This document shows positions 12,696 to 21,105 of a stretch of DNA of 56,613 bases, one piece after another (the first letter of the stretch is position 1; the number at the start of each line of letters is the position of its first letter). Source of the stretch: a virus; the IMG/VR virus record IMGVR_UViG_3300021137_000017, positions 1 to 56,613 of that record. One strand, given 5' to 3'. The translations under genes were made by a program, and so were the position numbers. The notes under the pieces are model-generated. The model saw only the letters and a program-made list of their open reading frames with translations, did no database searches and was not told the origin of the DNA.

Positions 12696-12910
12696 TGGCT
12701 AAGAAAATATACACATTCAAACTCGATAAGAACCCACTTGATGGTGGAGGCTTCATGCTTCATATCCATGTGGATGGCGTAGAAAACACAACAGCATGGA
12801 AGTCTGCACCAAAGGCTAAGAAGCACGCGGCGGCCGCTGTTGGTAAAAAATTCGTTCGTTGGGTAGAAGTAACTGAGGGCGAGAAGTTCACCGCTGAGGG
12901 TTCTTTCTAG
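12695..12910 (+). CDS. Small basic hypothetical protein
   Basis: 71 aa, basic, with GGAGG 4 nt upstream. WKSAPKAKKHAAAAVGKKFVRW recalls the WSNAAPAKRWCENIVGRKIDW stretch of the preceding protein, so the two may be diverged paralogues. Possible nucleic-acid binding. Confidence 0.55.
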   Translation: MAKKIYTFKLDKNPLDGGGFMLHIHVDGVENTTAWKSAPKAKKHAAAAVGKKFVRWVEVTEGEKFTAEGSF

Positions 12911-12916
12911 TACTTA

Positions 12917-13759
12917 ATGAACATGCAAGATTGGTTTCTTTATGGAACCAAAAGAAAGTTTATTAGCACCGAGGTCGATTACAGTCTCTGTAATATGGGG
13001 ATTAGATTAGTCGAAGACCCCGGTGCTAATTCTTTTTACACCCTGGATCCAAGTGATTCTACGTATACAGCTATTCGTGGATCACGTAAGTGGGCATCTT
13101 ATGGTGCAGAGCGGGGCTGGTTACTTCAAGTCGGCTGCATGAAACATGAGTTACTTGAATGCCATGGACGAGTGTTGCAAAGCGAAAGCGAAATCGTACC
13201 AATGGATTTGGATTATGTATCTGATGTGTTCCTTGCCGAGTATGAACGTGAAGCTGAGGAACTTGGTATTAAAACTGGTGGTTGGTCTAATTCAGTAAAC
13301 AAGAATGAGGTTGGGTATCTTGCCTCACACATAGCTGATGCTCAACGCCTGATCGATGAAGCATGGTCTATGCGTGTGGCTCATACGTTTATTGATATTG
13401 GTTGCGGACTTGGGTTGCCTTTAGCGCTAGCACAAGAGGATGGTCGTTATGCTGCGATTGTTGGTGTGGAACATGATATTAATATTCTCAGCAATTGCGT
13501 GGATAATGCTCCGTATGCTGAGTTACTTCGTGAAGATGCGAGCACATTTAAATTGCGTGGCAATTACCCAAAGCATATATATTTGTATAGCCCGTTTAGC
13601 AATCAAGTATTTATTAATTTTATGGACAACAATGTGGATCATATAAAGTCTACTGGTTCCATTATTTTGTACAACAACAGTTACGCCGTCAATCATTTGA
13701 TGCCATTGTACGGTTTCAATTCCCGTCATATCGATGGGATATCTAGCATTTATTATTGA
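12917..13759 (+). CDS. Class I SAM-dependent methyltransferase
   Basis: 280 aa. Residues ~156-172 (HTFIDIGCGLGLPLALA) form the AdoMet-binding motif I, followed by an acidic residue in GVEHD (motif II). YSPF near residue 226 is in the motif IV position. The N-terminal ~130 residues are unrecognised. The substrate cannot be read from the sequence (nucleic acid, protein or small molecule). The ribosome-binding site is weak. It is the last gene of the plus-strand arm; its stop overlaps tail-to-tail with a minus-strand micro-gene. Confidence 0.7.
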   Translation: MNMQDWFLYGTKRKFISTEVDYSLCNMGIRLVEDPGANSFYTLDPSDSTYTAIRGSRKWASYGAERGWLLQVGCMKHELLECHGRVLQSESEIVPMDLDYVSDVFLAEYEREAEELGIKTGGWSNSVNKNEVGYLASHIADAQRLIDEAWSMRVAHTFIDIGCGLGLPLALAQEDGRYAAIVGVEHDINILSNCVDNAPYAELLREDASTFKLRGNYPKHIYLYSPFSNQVFINFMDNNVDHIKSTGSIILYNNSYAVNHLMPLYGFNSRHIDGISSIYY

Positions 13760-13872
13760 TCGTTGTCTACCTGCGAAACTTCACCACGACAGATGAAACA
13801 AAAGTTCTGGTTAGACTCATACTCAGCCTCAACCTCAATAGCATCTTTACAAATAAAGCAGTGTGTTGTCAT
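13753..13872 (-). CDS. 39-aa zinc-finger micro-protein
   Basis: 39 aa (MTTHCFICKDAIEVEAEYES...). CFIC and CFIC pairs about 20 residues apart make a symmetrical small zinc ribbon. The ATGA overlap with the upstream oxygenase gene supports it. It is the last gene of the minus-strand arm here. Confidence 0.6.
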   Translation of the reverse strand: MTTHCFICKDAIEVEAEYESNQNFCFICRGEVSQVDNDQ

Positions 13873-14459
13873 TTTGCGCTCCTTGAATAGTAGTCCCGAG
13901 ACTTATCAGTAGTAAAGCATAGATTAAGTAAAAACTTTTCGCCCTTAGTAACTTTGCGAGCGCCATGGTTATACGCGTAGTTCTTGGGTGGAAACATCAC
14001 TATGGATCCGCGCTTGTTCTTTTGCTCTAGCCCCAACTCTGGAAAGTAAATCTCTCCGCCCTCAAAGTCGTCGTTGAAGTAGGCGACAATTACCAACTCA
14101 TCTGAAACATGGTTAGCGGTGACTATGTCTGAATGTGCTTCTAGATCCGACCCGGTAAGGGAGTGGGTCGCATAGATCTCATGAAGGTACAGTCCAGTTG
14201 TATAGGGGGCAACCAGTTTTACTACGTCGTCTATGGCGTCAGAAAATAGTAGGCTTTTAGGGGAGTTATAAATAAACCTCAACCCGTCTTTAGTTTTGAA
14301 ATCAAATAGTTCTTCTGCTTGACCATGCTTGAACCAACGAACGAATAGCTCGCACAGTTCTGGTGGTACAACGTTATCTACGGTAACAACACGATTGACC
14401 CCATCCCAATTTGAGACGGGGTCAACCCATTGTTGATAACTGTATTCGATGATTACTAT
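13869..14459 (-). CDS. 2OG-Fe(II) oxygenase, probable ATA start
   Basis: About 196 aa if begun at ATA (14459). The prolyl-4-hydroxylase-type core has AHSD (iron ligands His and Asp, near residues 109 and 111), a GGEIYFP strand, and NHGARKV with the second His near 165, followed by GEKF. The in-frame reading upstream of the first ordinary start codon (TTG at 14282) encodes a normal family N-terminus (VVTVDNVVPPELCELFVRWF), yet no ATG, GTG or TTG exists there. ATA at 14457-14459 overlaps the reductase stop as ATAG, exactly like the ATGA junctions of neighbouring genes. Such enzymes hydroxylate proteins, nucleobases or small molecules; the substrate is unknown. Confidence 0.65.
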   Translation of the reverse strand: MVIIEYSYQQWVDPVSNWDGVNRVVTVDNVVPPELCELFVRWFKHGQAEELFDFKTKDGLRFIYNSPKSLLFSDAIDDVVKLVAPYTTGLYLHEIYATHSLTGSDLEAHSDIVTANHVSDELVIVAYFNDDFEGGEIYFPELGLEQKNKRGSIVMFPPKNYAYNHGARKVTKGEKFLLNLCFTTDKSRDYYSRSAK

Positions 14460-16486
14460 GCGTTCTTGATTAGTTTGATTTCACAAGCATCGGTTGTGCA
14501 GTATGCCTCTCCGATAGCATCGGATGCCATTCCTGCGTACACTCCAGCGAAATCGATTGGGAATAACTTCATAGTAGCGTCTTCATATTCTTCTGCGGTG
14601 ATCTGCGTATATGGCATTTGCAGGTAGGTCTCGTTCCCCATCGGTAGGAAGGAAACGGTTTTGAGCTTCCCGTCAAACATATGTAAGGTTTTTCCAACTG
14701 CGTTTTTTTCCGTCTTTGCGTTAAAGGATACAGTTACAGAAACCGAGTTGTCTGACCATTCGTACTGAGCGGTCGCCGCAAGATTAACCTTTTCATAAAT
14801 GGAAACGTCTTTCTCTGAGCGCTTAGCCATCGACTTGATCGGGAAGAACACGACAGAGGTTGTCTCTGGTGATTCTGCAGCTGGCTCTACACGATAGTTA
14901 GCCATCTTAAATAGCGGAAGCATAGGATCGTCGTTTCCAAAACGAATTGCACGATCGAAGTACTCTCCACCCGGTGTCCAATGAACCCCTGGACTTTCAC
15001 CTGCAAGGATCGATACTGTTCCTGAAGGCTTGATGGTTGTGGTTTTAATTGATTCACGAATTCCAAGCCACTCTGAGTAACCCTGATCGTAATTCTTAAT
15101 AACCTTGTAACCGTCATCCATCCACTTACGAAGTACTGGCAAACCATGGATATCTGAGAAGTTAGCAACTCCAGACATCGAAGTTCCAATACGACGGTTT
15201 CGTTGCATGATCGCGTTGGTTTCTTCCCAGTGAGTAGGAAGCAAGGTGACAGTCTTTGCGTATAGATAAGCAAATTTCAATGTGCGCTTGTAGTCTTCAA
15301 TGCTTTCGTGACGATTGAGGTATGTCTCAACGAGCGTACACATTTCGTAGGACTCTAGTGACTGCTCAGCGCAAGGGTTGTATCCCGATACACGCCAGTC
15401 CTTGTTATTGACTGGATCCTTGAGGCGACCATAGGCACGAGTAACGTCCATCCAAACCACACCCGGCTCACCGTTGATCGAGATGTTGTCAACGATCTTG
15501 GATAGGTCATCGCCCACGTTAGCAATAACAGAGTTATTGGACATCCATGCCCAACCCGGCTCCTTCTTACTGTATGAGTTGCGCTCTGGGAACACCTTGG
15601 CGTTCTTGAGGTTGAGGAAGTTCTCGTCGTCTAAACGACCAAGCAACAGTTCAGCCGAACGGCGCACGTTACCTGAAACCACGCAGACACCGATCATGTT
15701 TCCAATATCAGCGATGTCTACTCGAGTCAGTGTTGTACCAGCGCGACCCTTGAACATCTTGCGTATATGGTTATGAAGTTTTAAGAGGGGTTCGTGTCCT
15801 GCGGCTGTTCCGCCGAAGGTTTTGATTGGGGTGCCTGCTGGCCTAATTTCGCTGTAACTATAGACTGGAGCCTTCGTATCTGGCTTGAGGTGAGCATTGA
15901 TGAGAGCTCCGACGGAATCAACCCATCCTTCTCTGGTGTCGGGGATGACATATGTTTCTCCTTCTGTAGGTTCGTAAATAGTGAAGTCTTTGTCTGCGCC
16001 CTTATCGTCGAACCCGACGCCGACGCCCAACATGGAGGCTTCCATGAGGAATTCAAATGGCTTGGCTGGATCGTTCTTAGTCATCGAACCAGTCGATACG
16101 AACGCACAGTTCTGAAGCGCCGCTGAGTTCTTTTGCTCATTAACAATCTGGGTACCCATGACCCAAAGCCCACGACCGGGAGGTGACCACTTCAGGTGGA
16201 ACAGGCGATCGAATGCTTCCTTGGCTGAGGCTTGAGCCTTCGAGTCATTCCAAGGTAGGCGGTTAGATTTACAGTGATCCTTCTGCAGGGAGTACATGCC
16301 GTTGATCACTCGCTCGCAAACGTCTACCCAAGTCTCCTTGGTTCCGTCCTGCTTGAGCCGGGAATAGGTTCTTAAAAATGTAATCTCGCCGACTGAATTA
16401 CCAGCGGCGTCTTGATAACCCCAAGGTACTTTCTTTGACTTGTAACCTGAAACAAATTCTTCTGCCAAACGAAAGCTGAGGTTCAT
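14456..16486 (-). CDS. nrdJ: Adenosylcobalamin-dependent (class II) ribonucleoside-triphosphate reductase
   Basis: 676 aa, the monomeric class II type known from Lactobacillus leichmannii. All five functional Cys can be placed: C127 and C383 (the redox pair), C372 in NPCAEQ (thiyl radical, with Glu374), and the C-terminal shuttle pair C663/C668. SPPGRGLWVMGT and SGNVRRSAELLLG are further family motifs. It makes dNTPs for replication using host or scavenged vitamin B12, without oxygen dependence. AGGAG lies 5 nt before the ATG. A hairpin precedes the gene. Confidence 0.93.
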   Translation of the reverse strand: MNLSFRLAEEFVSGYKSKKVPWGYQDAAGNSVGEITFLRTYSRLKQDGTKETWVDVCERVINGMYSLQKDHCKSNRLPWNDSKAQASAKEAFDRLFHLKWSPPGRGLWVMGTQIVNEQKNSAALQNCAFVSTGSMTKNDPAKPFEFLMEASMLGVGVGFDDKGADKDFTIYEPTEGETYVIPDTREGWVDSVGALINAHLKPDTKAPVYSYSEIRPAGTPIKTFGGTAAGHEPLLKLHNHIRKMFKGRAGTTLTRVDIADIGNMIGVCVVSGNVRRSAELLLGRLDDENFLNLKNAKVFPERNSYSKKEPGWAWMSNNSVIANVGDDLSKIVDNISINGEPGVVWMDVTRAYGRLKDPVNNKDWRVSGYNPCAEQSLESYEMCTLVETYLNRHESIEDYKRTLKFAYLYAKTVTLLPTHWEETNAIMQRNRRIGTSMSGVANFSDIHGLPVLRKWMDDGYKVIKNYDQGYSEWLGIRESIKTTTIKPSGTVSILAGESPGVHWTPGGEYFDRAIRFGNDDPMLPLFKMANYRVEPAAESPETTSVVFFPIKSMAKRSEKDVSIYEKVNLAATAQYEWSDNSVSVTVSFNAKTEKNAVGKTLHMFDGKLKTVSFLPMGNETYLQMPYTQITAEEYEDATMKLFPIDFAGVYAGMASDAIGEAYCTTDACEIKLIKNA

Positions 16487-16506
16487 GTGTGCTCCTAAAT
16501 TAAAAT

Positions 16507-16522
16507 TCCCGCTTTGGCGGGA
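16507..16522 (-). terminator. Hairpin upstream of the reductase gene
   Basis: On the minus strand, TCCCGC-CAAA-GCGGGA is followed by ATTTTAATTT and then the AGGAG ribosome-binding site. It may be a weak terminator or attenuator between the TGT-like gene and the reductase. The rest of the 16487-16599 gap is AT-rich, with no clear promoter. Confidence 0.5.
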
Positions 16523-16599
16523 GGACGATTAGTTTACTGAAACGTAGTCTGCTGGGGGAAGTCAATCCAAGTGGGTTTTACCACTTCTATAATATATAA

Positions 16600-18051
16600 C
16601 TACTCTTCTATAACTCCTTTAATTATCTGGGTAGTTTGCTCTTCTGTTAGTCCTCCATTAGGTATTTCGTTTAGATTTTTAGCCTTCTCTCCAAAGATCT
16701 GTGACAGTACGCCAGCACTTCCCTGACGTTCAACAGTCATCCTAATAAACTCTCTTGAATCGTCCAATTCCTTAACAATTTTGAGTAACTTAAAGAGGCG
16801 ATCAACCTCTTGGGAAAGGTTTGGATCAGCGTAGCCGCCGTTCAGTTCTTCCGCAAACCGCATAAAAGCAACGCGCTGGGCTTGCATTTCAACCATTGCA
16901 TTGATTAAACTCTTAAGTTGATCTTTAGTCTTTACCGCAACTGGTAATTTAAATGAGCACACAGATTGAGGTTTAAAAGCGGGGCAATTAGCTGCAACAA
17001 AACATGTATCGCATACACGCAAACTGACCTGCTGTGAGTGTACGGTCTGTACATCTTTGATGGTTCCGTCTTCATCAATTTCAGTTTTTACTTCGTAACC
17101 GAATACTGGTAAGTTGCCCATTTCAGCCTCTTCACGAGCCAAAAGTTTCCGCATCTCTACCCCTTTCCTATCATGTATTTGAGGGGTAGTTTCCACATAA
17201 TCCTCACCTAGTGGATCATCAAAACTATCATGATAGGAGTTCTTATCCATGGTCATCCTTTGTTCTAATTGGTCAAATGACCATAGTGCCAAACGACAAA
17301 CCTCTTGGGCGTCGTCTTCCATAATCAAATCAAAATTTAAACCCGCTTTTTCAATTGTATTTTTATGTCTAGATCGGGCTTGCTCTTTCATGTCTTTTGG
17401 GTACCGTACAAGGCGGTTGTTATCCCAAAGAATAGTTTCCCCGTTCATCATAGGCGATAGCCATGACAGGGTTGTAGCGCTCTGTAGGGGCACCTGACGG
17501 GTGTTATCTGGGCGGGCTATACCCAACCCATGAAAACGCGTCCCGTCGACTCTAGCGTGCGTCTGAGTGGCTCCAGCAAGCCATGTAGCGCTCTCTAGGG
17601 AGTCTCCTGAGATGCCAATGTCTAGGTACTTGGATGTAAGATCAGCAAGACCTCGTTGCCCAGTTTCTGGGCGCCAAACGGGAAGGAACTTTGACGGGGG
17701 GAGTTCTGCCCAAACTGTGTCTCGTTGGTTCTGGACAAAGTCTTTGCTTATCTGTGAGTGATCAACCTCGGTGTAACGATAAATGGCGTCGATATTCTCA
17801 ACCACAAACTCTTCGTAATTGGCGGCAAATTCTTCCAATTCATCCTTACCAAGTAGTTGCTTGCGAGGAATTCCAGGGTGTACAAAGACCTTTACCTCTG
17901 GCTCAAAATAGTTTTCAATTAAGTATGCCTTGGTTTTTGGTAAACCACGCTTCACTAAACGCCAATAACTCAATCCCATATATTGGACATTGGCTGATCC
18001 TAGAAGTAGGCGATTAGAGGGTACCTCAGCACCCAAGTAAATAAATTCCAT
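16600..18051 (-). CDS. TGT-like (tRNA-guanine transglycosylase / DpdA-related) protein
   Basis: 483 aa. Residues ~50-200 follow the TIM-barrel pattern of phage TGT-like proteins: ELEEFAANYEEFV, EVDHS (Asp97), a KFLPVWRPETG strand, YLDIGISGD, and FHGLGIARP (173-181) followed by SATTLSWLSP at the position of the SVDST-type strand. The C-terminal ~280 residues are extra, with C347, C350, C356 and C365, probably a metal site. Family members exchange guanine for 7-deazaguanine in tRNA or DNA. No 7-deazaguanine biosynthesis genes are visible here, so a host precursor or another reaction would be needed. It lies upstream of the reductase and downstream of the HAD-like gene. Confidence 0.6.
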   Translation of the reverse strand: MEFIYLGAEVPSNRLLLGSANVQYMGLSYWRLVKRGLPKTKAYLIENYFEPEVKVFVHPGIPRKQLLGKDELEEFAANYEEFVVENIDAIYRYTEVDHSQISKDFVQNQRDTVWAELPPSKFLPVWRPETGQRGLADLTSKYLDIGISGDSLESATWLAGATQTHARVDGTRFHGLGIARPDNTRQVPLQSATTLSWLSPMMNGETILWDNNRLVRYPKDMKEQARSRHKNTIEKAGLNFDLIMEDDAQEVCRLALWSFDQLEQRMTMDKNSYHDSFDDPLGEDYVETTPQIHDRKGVEMRKLLAREEAEMGNLPVFGYEVKTEIDEDGTIKDVQTVHSQQVSLRVCDTCFVAANCPAFKPQSVCSFKLPVAVKTKDQLKSLINAMVEMQAQRVAFMRFAEELNGGYADPNLSQEVDRLFKLLKIVKELDDSREFIRMTVERQGSAGVLSQIFGEKAKNLNEIPNGGLTEEQTTQIIKGVIEE

Positions 18052-18510
18052 TTATTGAACGCGCTTGTCTTCTAACAGTAGATCATCTTGGCGATCAAGT
18101 TCTGCCTTGATATCCGCCCAACTTTTTTTGCCCTCTCGACTATCAGGACGAAACTTGTGATCCAAATAGGTTGGCTCCAAAAACATTAAAACCCTGAAAC
18201 CAGCATTGAGTAACCGGGTGGATAGATCTAAGTCTGCTGTGATTACATAGTCAACGGGACCTTGCGAACGAATGTAATCCGCCGCACGAAATTCCCAATC
18301 AGCTGCGGGGGCTGGGACATTTTTGTCTACAATGTTGTCAATCTTGCCAAGTTTATTTTCACGCAACCACTGATCGGTTAAGGCTTTGTCTTCACCAATA
18401 ATAACAACGCTTTGAACTTGCTGTAGTACACGGAACAACTTTAACCCAGAAGGAATTGCGACGCGCTTTTGATTTCTCAATACGCCATCCATGTATAAAA
18501 CAATTGCCAC
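18052..18510 (-). CDS. HAD-like protein, probably degenerate
   Basis: 152 aa. The overall alpha/beta pattern and N-terminal LYMDGVLRN resemble motif I of haloacid dehalogenase phosphatases (DxDGxL), but the first, nucleophilic Asp is Tyr. Later acidic ITADLDL and a basic RPDSREGKKSW segment could stand for motifs IV and III. If it is HAD-like, phosphatase activity is doubtful and a binding role is more likely. It is adjacent to the TGT-like gene in the same operon. Confidence 0.45.
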   Translation of the reverse strand: MAIVLYMDGVLRNQKRVAIPSGLKLFRVLQQVQSVVIIGEDKALTDQWLRENKLGKIDNIVDKNVPAPAADWEFRAADYIRSQGPVDYVITADLDLSTRLLNAGFRVLMFLEPTYLDHKFRPDSREGKKSWADIKAELDRQDDLLLEDKRVQ

Positions 18511-18536
18511 GATTTAATTCTCCAGTATCTCTAAGA

Positions 18537-19469
18537 TTAAAAGTCTCTAGTTGCTGCTCTTCTGATTAAGGTGGATACGTCCGGTAACTCTATACCATAT
18601 GTGGCTGACGCAAAATCCTTTTGAGCGGCGTCCTCCAGCTCCTTTAACTTGGCGAGCGCTTGAACCACACCTGAGGCTTTGCCCTCTTGCCAACGGTAGT
18701 TTGCGTAATCTAAGTAACCCTCGCCAGATTCACTAAACGCGTAACTTCTACTTCCATGGATATCGTTATATAGTGCTACGCCTTGACTGATTGCAAGTTT
18801 TAATGCGCGTTCCGCATTAACTCTTGCTGCTGGATTAGTAGCGTTATGGATCTGATCAAGAGCTACGCCGTAGCGAACTATAATTTCAGCCGCCATAGTT
18901 TTATCGCGGTCAATCTTTTTATCGAACTCTGGATTAGGGAGTGCTTCATCCATAGTAGGCGCCACCGACCAATCATCGCTGATTAATGAATACGCAGCAT
19001 AAGGCTTGATCTTTCTGATGTCTGTTTGGACATTCACATAAAATGTAAGTTCGAAGGCGCCCATGTAGTCAGCCGTTTGTGGCCATAATGACAAACGGAA
19101 TAACTGGTTGAACATGCTGGAAATTTCTTTATCGCTCAAACCTTTGTAAAGTTCGTTAGCCATTCTAAACTTTGGATATTGAATACCTACTAGGCAGTCT
19201 AGATCTCCCGGTGTGCGATCGGCGGCCCATTGGTGTGAAACTCCAGAACCTGCTAGCCAAACGTAAGACCAGTCAGCGGGTGACGTAAAGTGCTCTTCTA
19301 AAAAGTTAAACAGGGTTGCAAGTATTCCCTCGCGAACTGAGGGAATTAACTTTTGATTGCGAAATAAGCGGGGGTCAAGTATTACCTGAGGCTTACTAAA
19401 ATATGAGGTGGATGAAGGACTTATACCGACAGGTTGAGCCTTAGAGGCAAGGGCGTCGTATAGATCCAT
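18537..19469 (-). CDS. Nucleotidyltransferase-fold protein
   Basis: 310 aa. GSGVSHQWAADRTPGDLDCL (74-93) fits the polymerase-beta-type nucleotidyltransferase signature GS-x(n)-DxD, with the metal ligands Asp89 and Asp91. The rest is helical with no recognised effector domain. Possible roles include nucleotide transfer to RNA, protein or a small molecule. The sequence does not distinguish these. It is placed between the HAD-like and HslV-like genes. Confidence 0.6.
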   Translation of the reverse strand: MDLYDALASKAQPVGISPSSTSYFSKPQVILDPRLFRNQKLIPSVREGILATLFNFLEEHFTSPADWSYVWLAGSGVSHQWAADRTPGDLDCLVGIQYPKFRMANELYKGLSDKEISSMFNQLFRLSLWPQTADYMGAFELTFYVNVQTDIRKIKPYAAYSLISDDWSVAPTMDEALPNPEFDKKIDRDKTMAAEIIVRYGVALDQIHNATNPAARVNAERALKLAISQGVALYNDIHGSRSYAFSESGEGYLDYANYRWQEGKASGVVQALAKLKELEDAAQKDFASATYGIELPDVSTLIRRAATRDF

Positions 19470-19485
19470 ACACCTATTGTATTAC

Positions 19486-20031
19486 TTATTCGGCGTACTG
19501 TTCTAGCGTAATGAAAGGACCTGAGGTATAAACATCAAGTTTAGAAGCAATGTCCAAAGCTTTGTTTATTTTTGCTCCTGCATGAAGGGCACCAAGTGCA
19601 TACGCCGCACCATTTCCAACCCCGTAAAATCCTGAATCTGTTCGACAAACTGAAAGGTCATCTCCTACGTCAAATAATTGACCATTTACAGCAATAATAA
19701 AGTTAAAACGCTGACCTGAATCCGACTCTTGCTTTTCATCAAAATTATATCCTCCTGCTTTTAAACACTCACGAAGTGACGGCATGGCTTTAGTAATCAT
19801 AAAATGATGAATGTCTAATTTATCTTTGGCGGTAACACGTGGCGGGATCCACGTGTGCTGAGCAAGATCGCATGGTTGAACCTCTCCACTGCCCGCAATT
19901 AAAAATGCACCGCGTTCACTTATTTTTGCCATATCCTTGTGACGATAGATGCGACCAGTCTCGCTGGTAACTTGGTTATCTGCCCCAATTACGCAATGAT
20001 CTTCGTATTGCACTGCTACGATTGTGGTCAT
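19486..20031 (-). CDS. HslV/proteasome-beta-like Ntn hydrolase
   Basis: 181 aa, about HslV size. After Met removal the N-terminus is Thr (TTIVAVQ), with Asp at mature position 17 (GADNQVT) and a Lys near 33-35 (KDMAKI), matching the catalytic Thr1/Asp17/Lys33 set. FNFIIAVNGQLFDVGDDL, GVGNGAAYALGAL and KALDIASKLDVYTSGPFITLEQ follow the second half of HslV closely. It should be an oligomeric threonine protease. No partner ATPase (HslU type) is seen, and most actinobacteria use a 20S proteasome instead. GAGG precedes the ATG. Confidence 0.8.
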   Translation of the reverse strand: MTTIVAVQYEDHCVIGADNQVTSETGRIYRHKDMAKISERGAFLIAGSGEVQPCDLAQHTWIPPRVTAKDKLDIHHFMITKAMPSLRECLKAGGYNFDEKQESDSGQRFNFIIAVNGQLFDVGDDLSVCRTDSGFYGVGNGAAYALGALHAGAKINKALDIASKLDVYTSGPFITLEQYAE

Positions 20032-20032
20032 T

Positions 20033-20323
20033 TTAATCCTCTGTAGTTACGGGGGCTTTTCTCTCTTGCAAAGCATGCCTTACTGCCTCGGCGGTGCGCT
20101 CGCTATCCGTCTTGCGACTTTCAGATAACTTGGAAACAATGAGGTTTGATAGGTCATCTTCAGCCAGAAAATCTGTCATTTCTTTGGTACCAGTACGAAT
20201 GTCAGTACGGGAGGCTAAACGATCGACAGTAAATACTTTGTCTAGTTCAACAACGGCACGCCAAGTACCATCCCATTCTTTAACCATAATAAAAGCGGTC
20301 TGAGCATCCGCACGATCTGTCAT
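20033..20323 (-). CDS. Hypothetical protein
   Basis: 96 aa. The first half is strand-rich (TAFIMVKEWDGTWRAVVEL); the second half is a charged helix. No family is recognised. It overlaps the upstream gene by ATGA and precedes the HslV-like gene by one base, so it could be a partner or substrate adaptor, but this is speculation from position only. Confidence 0.6.
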   Translation of the reverse strand: MTDRADAQTAFIMVKEWDGTWRAVVELDKVFTVDRLASRTDIRTGTKEMTDFLAEDDLSNLIVSKLSESRKTDSERTAEAVRHALQERKAPVTTED

Positions 20324-20874
20324 GTGTAAAGTTTTTTCGCTTGGTTTGATTTCATCATGTTAAAGCTCTTTACTGGGCAGAAATCGCACAAATAAAATGA
20401 AGGTAGTTCTGAGGTTGATAATCCAGCCTCTCGACGTTCTTCTTTCATCACTTCAATCTTGATTAACTTTGGACCTGACTTATAGTCTGGGCAAGCGCCT
20501 TCTGGACGTAAGTGTGTTTGGAAACACTTCATAGCATCGGCAGAGTAGTTATCTTTAGCGGCGTAAACTTCTGGACCAAGACCCTCTGATTGTGTGAACA
20601 ATTCTGCGGACATCCTCCTCTTACCACTGTCGCTGTTCCATACGGCAAAGTCAACGTCTACAAGCAAACCCATGTGAGGTTGCGGACGTTGGTGTGCTTC
20701 AAGTGCGCGCTTAAGGAAAAGGTTTTGTTCTTGATGATTGATTGGCCAACGTTCATCAACTGGGATCTCTTCAAATGAACGGCAAGTTTTACATGCCAAA
20801 ATAAGGACCTTATGTTCGTCCTTTTTAGTTGCTAATTGGGACAGGTCAAACGCTTTATAGGGATCGATAGCCAT
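20320..20874 (-). CDS. Cys-rich hypothetical protein
   Basis: 184 aa. CKTC near residue 29 and CDFC near residue 163, with two more Cys between (CFQTHLRPEGAC), suggest a metal site formed across the chain. No family is recognised. A perfect CRP-like site lies 18 bp upstream of its ATG, making it a candidate regulated first gene. Confidence 0.6.
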   Translation of the reverse strand: MAIDPYKAFDLSQLATKKDEHKVLILACKTCRSFEEIPVDERWPINHQEQNLFLKRALEAHQRPQPHMGLLVDVDFAVWNSDSGKRRMSAELFTQSEGLGPEVYAAKDNYSADAMKCFQTHLRPEGACPDYKSGPKLIKIEVMKEERREAGLSTSELPSFYLCDFCPVKSFNMMKSNQAKKLYT

Positions 20875-20891
20875 GCCCAGATCCTACCCTA

Positions 20892-20907
20892 TGTGAGGTA
20901 GGTCACA
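20892..20907. promoter_or_regulatory. Isolated perfect CRP/GlxR-like site
   Basis: TGTGAGGTAGGTCACA lies in the 42-bp gap between two minus-strand genes. It is the only perfect copy noticed outside the plus-strand early control regions. Confidence 0.6.
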
Positions 20908-20916
20908 AAATCGGGA

Positions 20917-21105
20917 TTAGTCCCCTGCGGCGTTAGTGGTATTAATTCCTGAATCTTTTTTATCGGCTAAAGCCTGCTTGTAAGACTCGGACAAAGGCTG
21001 TGAAGCTTCCCAACTGCCGGGACCGTTCCATGTAGGAACCTTATCCCAATTCATTTTAGGCTGACGTTTTGGATTGGTTGAGCGATCTGGATTTCCTGAT
21101 GCCAT
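20917..21105 (-). CDS. Small disordered-type protein
   Basis: 62 aa, rich in Ser, Asn, Lys and Pro with scattered Trp (PTWNGPGSWEASQPLSESY). It looks mostly unstructured. It is coupled to the upstream gene by TAATG. The function is unknown; it is one of several such proteins up to 25073. Confidence 0.6.
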   Translation of the reverse strand: MASGNPDRSTNPKRQPKMNWDKVPTWNGPGSWEASQPLSESYKQALADKKDSGINTTNAAGD

